Of a stretch of DNA of 64,000 nt, positions 18,654-29,600 are shown one piece after another. This DNA is from SVEL01 sp045125245. GTDB taxonomy: Bacteria; Bacillota; Clostridia; Lachnospirales; Lachnospiraceae. The DNA lies in assembly GCA_045125245.1 (NCBI GenBank), contig JBGVNF010000107.1, forward strand, positions 1 through 64,000, written 5' to 3'. Positions within the stretch are counted from its first letter, which is position 1, and every line of letters begins with the position of its first letter. The notes under the pieces were generated by a model. That model saw only the letters and a list, made by a program, of their open reading frames with translations, was not told the DNA's origin and searched no databases. A program made the position numbers and the translations under genes.

Positions 18654-19970
18654 ATGGGTACATTTATTGAAGGCTTGGTTAATGCTAAGCTTCGTAACAT
18701 GAAAGAGATGAATAACGTGTACGAAGTAGGGCATGTAGTAAAAGTTAAAGACTATATTTTGGAAGTTTCAGGCTTGGAGAATGTAGGATTTTATGAAAGA
18801 GTAGTTATATCAAATTATTCTGTGGGATATGTTACAGCTATTAAGAAGAATACAGTAATGGTAGCTATCTTACAGAAGGCAGGTGATATTTACGTAGGTG
18901 ATACTGTAGTAACTACAGGTTATGATTTCTGTGGTATGTACAGTAAGGCTTCTATCGGTCATATAATCGATTTATTTGGAAATGACCGTCTTATCGATGA
19001 GAGATTTGAAGCGTTAAAGCCTATTCCAATTGAGACAGATCCTATTCCAATTATGGAAAGAGGTACAGTAAATAGACCATTCTATACAGGTATTGCAGGT
19101 ATTGACCTTGTATATCCTATAGGACATGGACAGCGTCAGTTAATAATTGGCGATAAGAAATCTGGAAAGACACAGATAGCTCTTGATACAATCGTTAATC
19201 AGAAGGATAAGAACGTATTGTGTATTTATGTAGCTGTCAATAAGACAAAGAAGAATATAAAGGAATTATATGACAGTCTTATGAAGAAGGGTGCGATGGA
19301 ATATACCGTTATCATTGCTTCATTTAGTGATGATGCGCCACCTGTTGCATACTTCACACCTTATATGGCTATGTCAGTGGCAGAGCTTTATATGAGAGAA
19401 GGACAGGATGTTCTCGTAGTAATTGATGACTTAAAGAGTCACGCTAATATTCATCGAGAGATAAGCTTATTGTCAGGTAAGATACCAGGACGTGATGCTT
19501 ATCCACCAGATATTTTCTATACACATTCAAGACTTCTTGAGAAGGGCTGTCAACATAAGGATGGAGGTTCTATAACAGTACTTCCTATCGTAGAGACAAA
19601 GGGTGGAGATATCACAGATTATATCTCAACAAATATTATCTCTATCACAGACGGACAGTTAGTTCTTTCAAGAAAGAACTTTGAAAAGGGACAGAAGCCG
19701 GCTATCGACTATACACTTAGTGTATCAAGACTTGGTGGTGCGGTGCAGGATAAGGATATAAAGGTACTTGGAGCGAAGGTAAGACAGAGATTCTTAAGTT
19801 ACCTTGAAACAAAAGAAGTATACGAGCTTGCAAATTCAGATGAGATGAGTTTGGATATGCAGGAGCAGTTAAAAGAAGGAAAACGAATTGAAGATAGATT
19901 AGCCCAGTACAAGTTCTCACCAAGAGACAAGGGCGAGATAATCAAGATGTTTACGGAAGCGCTTAGGTGA
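18654..19970 (+). CDS. F1 ATPase alpha-like subunit
   Basis: 438 residues, about 60 shorter than typical AtpA, with trimming at both ends. The P-loop is GDKKSGKT (166-173; canonical GDRQTGKT). The Walker B strand ends VVIDD (255-259), and GRDAYPPDIFYTHSRLLE matches the alpha signature. ISTNIISITDGQ and SVSRLGG follow, the latter providing the arginine finger at Arg359. All features needed to support catalysis in the partner beta subunit are present. It is divergent enough that it is unlikely to be the cell's only ATP synthase alpha. It lies eight bases after the b-delta gene and is followed at once by gamma. Confidence 0.93.
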   Translation: MGTFIEGLVNAKLRNMKEMNNVYEVGHVVKVKDYILEVSGLENVGFYERVVISNYSVGYVTAIKKNTVMVAILQKAGDIYVGDTVVTTGYDFCGMYSKASIGHIIDLFGNDRLIDERFEALKPIPIETDPIPIMERGTVNRPFYTGIAGIDLVYPIGHGQRQLIIGDKKSGKTQIALDTIVNQKDKNVLCIYVAVNKTKKNIKELYDSLMKKGAMEYTVIIASFSDDAPPVAYFTPYMAMSVAELYMREGQDVLVVIDDLKSHANIHREISLLSGKIPGRDAYPPDIFYTHSRLLEKGCQHKDGGSITVLPIVETKGGDITDYISTNIISITDGQLVLSRKNFEKGQKPAIDYTLSVSRLGGAVQDKDIKVLGAKVRQRFLSYLETKEVYELANSDEMSLDMQEQLKEGKRIEDRLAQYKFSPRDKGEIIKMFTEALR

Positions 19971-19976
19971 TAATTG

Positions 19977-20759
19977 ATGAATGTAAAAAATATTGTAAAG
20001 GTTATGAACTTTCATTCATTACTAAGAGTAGATAAATCCAGAAAATCTGCTAAAAAGTATGCTTATCTAGGCGATACTGTAGCGGATATGATTGATAATA
20101 TTGTAAATAACCGTAATATCATGCTGGATTTCAAAATGCTTAAGGTAGATGAGACAAAGCCAGAGCTACATATTTACTTAGGAAGTGATATGGGATTTTG
20201 TGCAAATCTTAATTCAAATGTAAATAAAGAGCTTTGGGCAGAAGAGAATGCATATAAGATAATCGTAGGTCGAAAGATTCGTGCAAAGCAGGATGATGAT
20301 AAGGTACTTATGACTATGGACAGAGAAGATTTCTCCAAAAATATGGAAAAGGTTTTCGATGCTGTAGAAGATGCATTTTTAAACAAAAAGTATTCAAAGA
20401 TATGTCTTGTATATAATCATTATTATAGTGCCAGCGAAGTTGAGTTCACAAAGAAGCAGCTTTATCCGATGCCACAGCATCTAAGAAGTGAGGATAACTA
20501 TAATGAAGATTTCGCATATGAGGGAGAGATTGAGCCGTTACTTTCTAGACTTATTCTTCTTTATATGAGATATGAGTTAATCGTAGCAGAGGAAGTAAGT
20601 AATGCTGCGGTAAATATCACAAGACAGAATACAACTAAGGAATCGTTAAAGAAGATTGACGAGAGAGAAGAAACTAGAGCAATGCTCCAGTTAAAAGAAA
20701 ACAGAGAAAAGGAATTTGGCAAAGTACTTGATAATTATACCAAGCTTAATTCGTATTAG
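19977..20759 (+). CDS. F1 ATPase gamma-like subunit (central shaft)
   Basis: 260 residues, slightly short for AtpG. The N-terminal helix (IVKVMNFHSLLRVDKSRKS) corresponds to the ITKAM...AASKMRKA shaft helix. GSDMGFCANLN matches the SDRGLCGGLN signature of gamma. The C-terminal helix after VAEEVSNAAVNITRQNTTK corresponds to the second half of the antiparallel coiled coil that turns inside the hexamer. The central Rossmann-like region is shortened. I take the ATG at 19977, eight bases after AGGTGATA, rather than the TTG immediately before it. Presence of gamma means torque can be transmitted downward to the c-like ring. Confidence 0.9.
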   Translation: MNVKNIVKVMNFHSLLRVDKSRKSAKKYAYLGDTVADMIDNIVNNRNIMLDFKMLKVDETKPELHIYLGSDMGFCANLNSNVNKELWAEENAYKIIVGRKIRAKQDDDKVLMTMDREDFSKNMEKVFDAVEDAFLNKKYSKICLVYNHYYSASEVEFTKKQLYPMPQHLRSEDNYNEDFAYEGEIEPLLSRLILLYMRYELIVAEEVSNAAVNITRQNTTKESLKKIDEREETRAMLQLKENREKEFGKVLDNYTKLNSY

Positions 20760-20768
20760 GAGGTTATT

Positions 20769-22127
20769 ATGGAAACCTGTATTGGAAAAATTGTATTTGT
20801 TTCCGAGCTTAATGTACAGATATTGCTTAATGGTGAAAAAGTAAAATTTCATGATGTATTAGAAGCTAAAGTTAAAGGAAAAACATATCATTTCGAAGTA
20901 ACAGAAGAGGATGTAAATATTGTGTCAGCTATTCCTTTCCAGAGTGTAATCGGATTAAAGAAGGGCGTAGAAGTATATAAGACAGGAGAGTCTTTATCTA
21001 TAGCATATAGCGATGAAATCCTTGGAAAAACTTTTGATTCATACGGCAATCTTATCATAGGAAATAATATTGAAAATATGACTAAGAGAGATGTACATGA
21101 CAGAAGTCTTACAGTGGAAGAAATTAATGTAAATGGTGGTATTTTATGGACAGGAATAAAGGTTCTTGACTTCTTCGCACCTATGAGAAAAGGCTTTAAG
21201 ATGGGTCTGCTTGGTGGTGCCGGTGTAGGTAAGACAGTTCTTATAAAGGAACTTATTCATAACGTATACCAGGGACATAATTCCAATTCTGTATTCGTAG
21301 GTATAGGTGAGCGTTCAAGAGAAGGTCGTGAGCTTATAGCGGAGATGGAAGAAGCAAATCTTTTAGATAAGATGTCTATCGTATTTGGTCAGATGGGTGA
21401 GAACTCAACAGCCCGTTCAAAGGCTATCTTTGGTGGTCTTACATTGGCAGAGTACTTAAGAGATGAAAAGTCACAGGACGTATTATTATTCATTGATAAT
21501 ATTTATCGTTATGTGCAGGCCCTTTCAGAGCTTAATGCTGAGTTGTCACGTGTACCTATCGAGAATGGTTACCCAGCTAATATAGCAACAGCCGTAGCAG
21601 AGGTAGAAGAGAGAATTAACTCTACAGAGAAGGGTTCTATCACATCCTTCCAGGCCATCTATATCCCTGCTGATGATATAACAGATGAAGCTGTTCAGGT
21701 TATTTCATCACACCTAGATGGACAGATTGTATTAGACAGAAAGGTAGCAGAAAAAGGTCTCTACCCAGCAGTAAACGTATTCAAGACATCAAGTAAGCTT
21801 ATAGATATTGAAACTGTCGGTGAGCGTCACTATAGATTAGTAGAAGAAGTATTAAGATATTATTCAAGATACAATGAGCTTGAAGAAATTATCGCAGTAC
21901 TTGGTATCGAAGAATTATCTATGACAGATGCAAGAATCTTCTATAGAACAAGAAAGCTTCGTAATTACTTTACACAGCCAATGTTCGTAGCTGAGGACTT
22001 TACAGGTGTACCTGGAAAGTTTGTAGACATAGATGATGTTATTCGTGATGTAGAAGATATCTTAAATGGAAGATATGATGACGTAGATGAATCGAAGTTT
22101 TTATATATTGGAAAAATCGGAGAGTAA
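20769..22127 (+). CDS. F1 ATPase beta-like catalytic subunit
   Basis: 452 residues, slightly shorter than AtpD. The catalytic apparatus is complete: P-loop GGAGVGKT (149-156), catalytic glutamate Glu181 in GERSREG, Walker B VLLFID (238-243), and the RVPIENGYPANIA adenine-pocket region. The lever that contacts gamma reads EELSMTD (381-387) in place of the conserved DELSEED, losing two acidic residues. AGGAGG precedes the ATG by six bases. ATP hydrolysis is expected; whether synthesis is possible is doubtful given the c-like ring. It lies ten bases after gamma and is followed at once by epsilon, in canonical atp order. Confidence 0.93.
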   Translation: METCIGKIVFVSELNVQILLNGEKVKFHDVLEAKVKGKTYHFEVTEEDVNIVSAIPFQSVIGLKKGVEVYKTGESLSIAYSDEILGKTFDSYGNLIIGNNIENMTKRDVHDRSLTVEEINVNGGILWTGIKVLDFFAPMRKGFKMGLLGGAGVGKTVLIKELIHNVYQGHNSNSVFVGIGERSREGRELIAEMEEANLLDKMSIVFGQMGENSTARSKAIFGGLTLAEYLRDEKSQDVLLFIDNIYRYVQALSELNAELSRVPIENGYPANIATAVAEVEERINSTEKGSITSFQAIYIPADDITDEAVQVISSHLDGQIVLDRKVAEKGLYPAVNVFKTSSKLIDIETVGERHYRLVEEVLRYYSRYNELEEIIAVLGIEELSMTDARIFYRTRKLRNYFTQPMFVAEDFTGVPGKFVDIDDVIRDVEDILNGRYDDVDESKFLYIGKIGE

Positions 22128-22130
22128 TTA

Positions 22131-22409
22131 ATGAAAGCAAAAGTTGTAAGTCTCCTGAATGGATTGCAGGAATTTGAAAATCTTGAAATGATCAGAGTAA
22201 AAAGTAACAGACATACATTGCTTATTATGCAAAACTTTATGCCTGTTATAGGAGAGTTAGACGGCTCAGTAGAATTCGTATTCGCCAAGGATGTTATAAA
22301 AATGGAGAATCTCAAGGGATATTATATGCATAAGAAAAATGCATTTTCCCTCTTGGTTGAAGAAGGAGATACAACTCCTGTAGAGTATAAGGAGGCCGCC
22401 GATGCTTAA
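22131..22409 (+). CDS. F1 ATPase epsilon-like subunit, beta-sandwich domain only
   Basis: 92 residues against roughly 130-140 for AtpC. The pattern of short beta strands (MIRVKSNRHTLLIM, FMPVIGELDGSVEFVF) fits the N-terminal beta-sandwich that binds gamma and the c-ring. The C-terminal helical hairpin that inhibits ATP hydrolysis in many bacteria is absent. This would suit an enzyme working only as a hydrolysing motor. Identity rests mainly on position after beta, size and strand pattern, since sequence similarity is weak. The 3' end overlaps the next gene by eight bases, so translation is coupled. Confidence 0.72.
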   Translation: MKAKVVSLLNGLQEFENLEMIRVKSNRHTLLIMQNFMPVIGELDGSVEFVFAKDVIKMENLKGYYMHKKNAFSLLVEEGDTTPVEYKEAADA

Positions 22410-22947
22410 TCAGGTCATTAATATAGTGGCAGAGCTTAGAATATTTCTCATAGTATGTGCCGTGGTAAGCATTGCTATGGGAGCATTCTTGCTAATATTT
22501 TGTCGCAAGTTTTCATTTAATGGAAAAAATCTAAAGACTATAGGCTTTTTCTACCGTATGAAAATATGGGATACACTGGCGCTGGCTATAGGTATAGCAA
22601 AGGTTTGTTTATTTATCTCATTTTTCATAACTGTGGGAAAAGTAAGCGTTGCCCATATAGTAGTCTATATAATACTTCATCTAGTATATTTGATACATAG
22701 AAGAGATATAAAAGGACTTCCAGGTGACATCTTTAACGGATTAGCTACTTGCGGAGTAATGAGTATTATGGGTATGCTATATAATTACCTACATGATGTA
22801 ATGTTTGATTGGCGTATACAAGTGGTAATTATTTTAATGATGATTATAATATGCGGATATGCATTGTGCGATATGTTTCGTATTTGTGCGCGCATAATTA
22901 TGATTCCTAAAGCAAAGGAAGATAAGGATGAGCAAAAAACAAGATAA
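22402..22947 (+). CDS. Five-helix membrane protein of the ATPase operon (unknown)
   Basis: 181 residues with about five hydrophobic helices (approximately 13-33, 57-78, 83-99, 113-133, 137-158) and a basic/acidic C-terminal tail. I do not recognise the family. It is not an AtpB homologue: the conserved helix with the stator arginine and its surroundings is not visible. Several charged residues (Arg, Asp, His) lie at helix ends. AAGGAGG precedes the start. Its genes overlap epsilon upstream and the 250-residue protein downstream. Being the only polytopic protein in the operon besides c, it is the best candidate for replacing subunit a or for gripping the stator. That role is inference. Confidence 0.6.
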   Translation: MLNQVINIVAELRIFLIVCAVVSIAMGAFLLIFCRKFSFNGKNLKTIGFFYRMKIWDTLALAIGIAKVCLFISFFITVGKVSVAHIVVYIILHLVYLIHRRDIKGLPGDIFNGLATCGVMSIMGMLYNYLHDVMFDWRIQVVIILMMIIICGYALCDMFRICARIIMIPKAKEDKDEQKTR

Positions 22948-23680
22948 AGAAATCAAGAAGGATAAAAGTAAATATTACAAAAAAGTGCCATTTTGGATAC
23001 CATGGCTTATGCTGGCTGTGCTTGTTTGCATATGTATTTTCATTAGCACATGGGTAAAGACCACTACTAAGGAATATGTTACATATGATAGGTTTGTAAG
23101 ACATTCTATGGGTTCGAAGATTTACTATAATGCTGACCTTGTACTAAAAAGAGAAGATGGTGTAACCTATTTAGACACGGATTGTACTTTGAAATCGGAT
23201 GGATCGCCACTTGTATATGAAGGACAACATAAGTATTTACTTCCTGTTAGTATGGCATATTTAAATCCTAATTCAGAAGGTGGACCAAAGAGAGTAAATT
23301 ATTTCTCAAAGACCTTATGTAATATGGATAAAAAGAAGGTTACAGTATCATATAATGACAAAGATACTGAGATAAAAGATGGGTTTATGTATGATGGTAA
23401 TGGAACATTTATATTTGTAGAAGAAGTAGAAATAAAAGTTGGTAAAATGAAGTACAGCTTATCGCCTATGTCTTATGTAAGAGTTTTTTATAAGGATAGT
23501 ATAGAGATATATAATCTAAAAGAAAATGAATATACATATATTGAATTAGAAAAGGGTAATGAAGTAATAGCTGAGGCTAAAACAGGTTATAGTATCAATC
23601 TTGGAACAAATGTAATGACGGTTAAGGATGCACCAAGGATCTTATTTTCTAATATTGAAGCAATGGGAGTGTTAGAATGA
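22928..23680 (+). CDS. Membrane-anchored head-domain protein of the ATPase operon
   Basis: 250 residues: a lysine-rich cytoplasmic N-terminus, one helix (about 22-42), and a beta-rich extracellular domain. The stretch with TFIFVEEVEIKVGK, SYVRVFYKD and EYTYIE aligns by eye with head-domain stretches in the 2244-residue protein (TYMVVAPEITVRLSK, YVQIQYVDGE) and in the 647-residue protein (KYLMTGNGIK, YVYVNIYKSG). It therefore looks like the head module alone, without stalk or repeats. The gene overlaps its neighbours on both sides by four to twenty bases. A role as an adaptor between the membrane ring and the surface proteins is possible. Function unknown. Confidence 0.65.
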   Translation: MSKKQDKEIKKDKSKYYKKVPFWIPWLMLAVLVCICIFISTWVKTTTKEYVTYDRFVRHSMGSKIYYNADLVLKREDGVTYLDTDCTLKSDGSPLVYEGQHKYLLPVSMAYLNPNSEGGPKRVNYFSKTLCNMDKKKVTVSYNDKDTEIKDGFMYDGNGTFIFVEEVEIKVGKMKYSLSPMSYVRVFYKDSIEIYNLKENEYTYIELEKGNEVIAEAKTGYSINLGTNVMTVKDAPRILFSNIEAMGVLE

Positions 23681-26600
23681 GTAAAGCTAAAGAACAAAAA
23701 ATAAAAGAAAAAAATAATAAATTTTTTGTGATTGCACTTATAGGAGCTATACTTGTAGGTGTGCTTATTGTGCTTCAAATTAAGTTCACAGAATATATGC
23801 AGTTCGCTAATCCTGGACTGGCAATTAAAACTGGAACAATAAGCAAGTACCTTAGTATGAATCCTAATGAAGCGGAACCACAAAAAAAAGTAGGTTTGTA
23901 TAGTTTTAATTCAGCTGAAATATTGTACGAGCACAAAGATAGTTTGTTTTTTGATAATGATGAGAAAATACAGATGGATGATGTCTATCCTGTATACTTA
24001 AATCATGGTAGTTCACTACAGTTAGTAAACAATAAAGCTACTTTGTTAGATGAACGATTTGAATCTGTAGAAACTTACAAAGGACTTATATTAAACGAAG
24101 GAACAGCATATAATCCTTCTGGAAATCAAGCTGATGCATGTAAGTATCTTCTTATGGAATTAAAGAATGGATATTATATTAATTTATCACCTATCATTTA
24201 TGAGAAGAAGGCATCAGAAAAAGAGATTGCTGAACATAGTATTATTAATTTTACAAAGGATTTCTTTGCATTTTACGAAATGGAAAATGATGAACTTGTA
24301 TATAAATACTGCGTTGATATAAAGGAAGATATGCCTATAATTGTAAATGGCAAAGAGTATACATATGAGGAATTTTTGTTATTGATAGGTGTCACAAAGC
24401 CTAGTGTAGATTTTGATGAAGAAACAGATGAAGAAGAATCTACATTAGAAATAGAAAGTGGAATTATCGGAACAACATCAAAAAATCCGGGTCAGGTGAC
24501 AACAGAAGAAGAGACAACAACAGAGAGTATAGAGACTGAGGATGAAGGACAGAGTCAGACAAGACCTCAGGATATGACTACTGATGAAATGGAAAAACCA
24601 TCTAAACCTGAGAAGGAGACTGATGAAATTCATAAACCTACAAGGCCACCAAAGGTAACAGATGAAAAAACAACAGCAGAAAAAATAACTAGCGAAGAAG
24701 AGACAACGACAGAAGAAGAAACAACAACAGAAGATTTAATGACAGAAGAGGAAACAACGACACGAAAAGAAACAACAACAAAGAAGGAAACAACAGAAGA
24801 GGAAACAACGACAGAGAAAGAAACAACAACAGAGAAAGAAACAACAACAGAAAAAGAGACAACAAAGAAGGAAACGACGACAAAGAAAGAGACAACAAAG
24901 AAAGAAACAACAAGAAGACAAACAACTAGAAAAGAGACAACAAAGAGAGAAACAACAAAGAGAGAAACGACAACAAGGAGACCAACAACAGAGGAACAAA
25001 CAACAACTCAGTCACAGACAACAACACAAGTAGTCACTACAACACAGAAAGAAACTACAACTAAAAAGGAGACAACAACTAAAAAGGAGACAACTACATT
25101 AGAAGAGACTACAACAGTAGCACCAGGTGGCAGTGAAGAAACAACAATTCCTACAAGACCTTCTTCGCCAGGTGTAAGACCTGATTGGGTTCGTCCTGAG
25201 AAGGATCCGGGAGCTAGTGGTGGAGGAACTAATAAGCCGGTTGTAGAAGGCTATATTAAGCCTACAGTTGAGGTTGGCGATTTTACTGCAGGAGTTTATA
25301 GAGTGACAACTGCTTTGAAGGTGAACGATCCAGCAAGACGTATTGATAAGTCGAAGCAGGTACAGTTTGAAGTATATGAAGTTGGACCAAAGGGTAAGCA
25401 AACTTTAGTAATGCGTTGTTACACTGGAAAGACAGGAACATTAGTTATTGGTGATGGTATTATTAAGCCTGATACAGAATATAACATTGTATACTTCTTT
25501 ACATATTACAATGAGTTCGATGAAAAGGTTGTTGAGCAAATAGGAGAAACTGAACCTAATATAAGAACATTAGGAAGAGATCAGCTTGGTGATATATATT
25601 TGACACATGAGCCTGGCGTAAGCTATAGCAATCGTATTGAGATAGCAAATGTAGGTTATGGTGAAGGAACTGATGAAGAAGCTGTTTATGGAATAAACCT
25701 TGCTCAGGGTATAAAGGTTAAAATTACAAAAAATGGCGAAAAGGTATCAAATATAAACCTTACAAGTACGCATATAACAAGATTTAAGTCAGGAATTGCG
25801 CAGACTCTTACATCACTTTCTAATTTGGCAGCAAGAACAACCTATAAATATGAGTTTTATGTAGAGGATTATTTTGGAAATGAGTTGAGCATAAAAAATG
25901 CAGATGGACAAATAACAACAAGTAGAAATAATCCTACTGCAAGTATTAAAGTGGAAGAAAATATAATAGGTAAGGCACAGATTTCCGTATCAGCAGAAGA
26001 TATTGACGCATCTGCAATTATAGATGAGTCAATGCCAGAGAAGGGGATCTACATAGTTGTAAGCAAAAATTCAGAAGGCTATACAAGCTATGAACAATTC
26101 AAGGAAGCTGTAAAAAAAGATGAAGAAGATAAGGGCGAAAAAGAGATATGGTATCATAAGCTTAAGCCAGGAGAGTATACATATTCAGAGGAAGATGGTT
26201 TAAAAATCAATAAACATTTATTCACAATGGATGACTTGCGATTAAATACAAATTATACAGCATATGTATACTGTAGTTATGATCTTGGCAATGGACAAGG
26301 CGTACAGGAATTCCAGCAGATAGGAAGACTTGGATTTATATCAGCTAGCTTGTCAGGGCTAGGAAAAGTATATTTAGATTGTACAGTGACAGATGTTACT
26401 TGTGATTCAGCAAAGATTGAATATAAAGTAAATACAGAGCGTACAAATAAAGAACTTTTAAATTTAATAAAGGAATGTAAGTTTGAAGTATACGAGAAGG
26501 CAGATGATACATATGTTGGAGATATGGGCTTCAAAAAAGATGAAGTAATCACAGATGAAGCCGACAGTACAAGATATGTATATGAAGCATTCCAAAATGG

Positions 26601-29600
26601 AGAACTTATATTAGATTCTATAGAGAACCTTGATTCTGTTACAGATTACTATTTACAAGCGTCTGTAAAAGCATACTACCTTGATTATTACGAAGAAGAA
26701 ATCATGGTATATATGAATAAAGTAAACTTTAAAACACTTAGAAAGCCAGCGACTGTAGAAGTTACAGATTTATTATGTGCAGCGGGAACTTTAGAGTTTA
26801 ATGTATTTGTAGAAGATGTGGATGATGCTATTACAGGTAATTCTGGAAATACAGTAGTGGTTAACCTTTATTCAAAAGCAGGTGAATTTGTTAAGGCTAT
26901 GAGAATTGAGAAAAATCAGTTACATACATTAAAATTCACCCAATTAGATGTGACGAAGGATTATATTTTACGTTTCCTTGCAGTTGAATACAACGAAGGA
27001 TATACAAATGCAACATTGCAGACGAATGTTGTGTTGAAGTCTATAGATGTAAAAACAATGCTCGAGGTGTCAGGTAATATTAAACTTCAGCATATTGATA
27101 AAATCTATAATAATGATACACAATATAGAGCGTATACTAAAACACAGATATCAGTTAGTGGACCAGAGGATTTGAAGCTAATCAATAATTGTTTCTATAT
27201 TCATATAGAAAAAGATGGTGTACCTGTTAGTGATACAGATATTATGTATTTATTAGAAGATAAAAATCTCAAGGATGGCTTATACGTAAATGACTTAAGA
27301 GATAATGTGGAGATTGGACAGCATACATATACATATACATTATATATTATGGCTGAAAACAGACCATTAGTTCTTGATACGTTAGAATTTACAACAGAAA
27401 CTACAGTAAAGAGTTTTACAACAGCGTTTGAGCTTATTAATCTGTTGAAAGAAAACCCTGAAGGAAAGTATGTTGCTATAAATGATATAGTTTTATATAG
27501 TGGATTAAATTATAAGAATCCAGCTGAAAAAAATGAGACTGATAAAGATGAGAGTGAAAAAGGGGAATCTGTATCTGGAGCTAAGGTAGTAACAACTTTT
27601 GATGGAACACTTGACTTCCAAGGATATACTTTGACACACTATTACGAGAATGGTAGTGGACAGCAGTTTATTCAAAATATGGGCGCTAGTGCGAAATTAA
27701 AAGATGTAGTGTATGATGTGTATTTTGATAGAGATACATCAGTGTATGATGCAGGTGTATTTTGTTATCGAAATTATGGAACTATAAGTGACATTGTTAT
27801 TAACTTCCGTGGTGGAAGAAGTATAACGTCTAATCAATATTGTGGATTAATAGGTAGATTTAATGCATCATGTGGTATTATAGAACGATTTGTTGTTAAC
27901 AATATACCGGATGAAGATAAGCAAACATTATCTGCATATAATTATGTAGGTATGGTTGTGTCATCAAATGATGGTATCATAAGAGATGGATATGCTATAG
28001 GCGAAGATATTTACTTAACACAGGCAAACAGTTCTATAGCAAGGTATTGTGGTGGTATTGTAGGCGTAAGTAATGCTGCAGGTAGGGTAGAAAACGTATT
28101 TAGTACAGTTAATTTTATTCAGGCACAAAGACCAGAATCTAAATATTCATATTCATATTACTATGGAGCTGTTGCGGGGTATATTTCTGGATATTTCCAC
28201 AATGCATATAGTATAGGTGAAAGTTCACCTGCTGAGTTTAAGAACGATATTACGACTATAGATAATACTCAGGAAAAATACGGTATACAGATTAGTCCAA
28301 CTGTGGGACAAATAGCAAATGGTAGATATGGAGATTTGTATTATTGGTTTGATATGAAGACATCCGATTCTACAAGTTCTACATATAACACAAAATATGT
28401 AAATATGGTCCAGCTTGATACATTGTATAACAAAGGATGGCAGAGTACCGTATTAGGTGAGCAATTTGCTACAGAATATGTAGAAATTGGTTTTATGCCA
28501 AAGGTAATTATGTCAAGTGAGATGCCATTCCAGAAAAATATCAAACTACCAGAAAGAGTTGTAACTAAGGATTTAGATATATCGTCTACATCGGTAGAGA
28601 AGTATATTAATAATGATGAAGGCAGTGATTCTGCTGAAATAAAAATAGTATTTGTTAATAAGCAGAATTATACAATTACAGGACTTAAAATTGATGGTGT
28701 AACAGTGGAATTAGATAGGGAAAGTGCAAAATCACAGGATGGTTACACAACTATCAATGCATTAGTTACAAATCCAAAAGAATTTAAATCATCATATAAA
28801 ATAACAGAGATTACATATTTAAGAAATAATAGGGGTACAACAGAAACTGTTGATTATGATATGACAATGGAATTCTACCGTCATATTTCAACTGTGGATG
28901 ATTGGTACAAGTATGTAGTTCTTAATGCAAAAAATAAGATAGTAGAAAATGTAAGATTAACAAGTGATATTGACTTTGAAAAGGCAGATGCTGGAAAAAT
29001 AAGAGTACAACATCAGTTTGATGCAAAGCTTGATGGTAATGGAAAGACTCTTAAGAATATTAACCTACAAAAAGATTTTAAAACAGCAAATAATTCAACA
29101 GTATGGAATTTATTCTCTGCAGTTGTAGGTCCAGAAGCCGAGATTTATAATTTGAATATTGATAATTATAAAGGTGGTGGAAAATTTGATAAGAATAACA
29201 GAACATATGTAGCTAGATATGGCTCTGTATTTTATAATGTGTCAGGTGTTATAAGAAATGTCCACATAAAAGGTATCGATATCATAAGCTATGATAGAAT
29301 GGGCGCCTTTGCAGCTACTATGAATGTGGGCAGTGAGCTTAAGAATTGCAGTGTGACATCAGATGAGGCAGGTGTATATGGTGTAAAACTTACATATGTA
29401 CAGCCGACAAGTGTAGAGAGTGTAATATGTCTTGGAGGTTTGGCAGGAAATATTAACTATACAAGAATTACAAATTGTTACATAACTGATCTTAAAGTTA
29501 TAGCCGAAAATCTAAAGAGTAGTCAGGGTGTAGGAGGTGCTGTAGGATACAGCTCAAATAGTGTTTTTAAATCTGTATATGCAGAGGGCGATATAAGTAC

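Noticed and set aside
18654..22127. Type III secretion or flagellar export ATPase (FliI-like)
   Set aside because: Those use a single homohexamer subunit. Here there are distinct alpha and beta, plus gamma, epsilon, delta and c, all of F-type.
17577..22409. The cell's regular ATP synthase operon
   Set aside because: Subunit a is missing, c has lost its carboxylate, epsilon is truncated and surface proteins are embedded. A hydrolysing rotary machine is a better reading.
24689..24999. Minus-strand open frames rich in Leu, Phe and Cys
   Set aside because: They mirror the Thr/Lys/Glu repeat linker and have no start signals.
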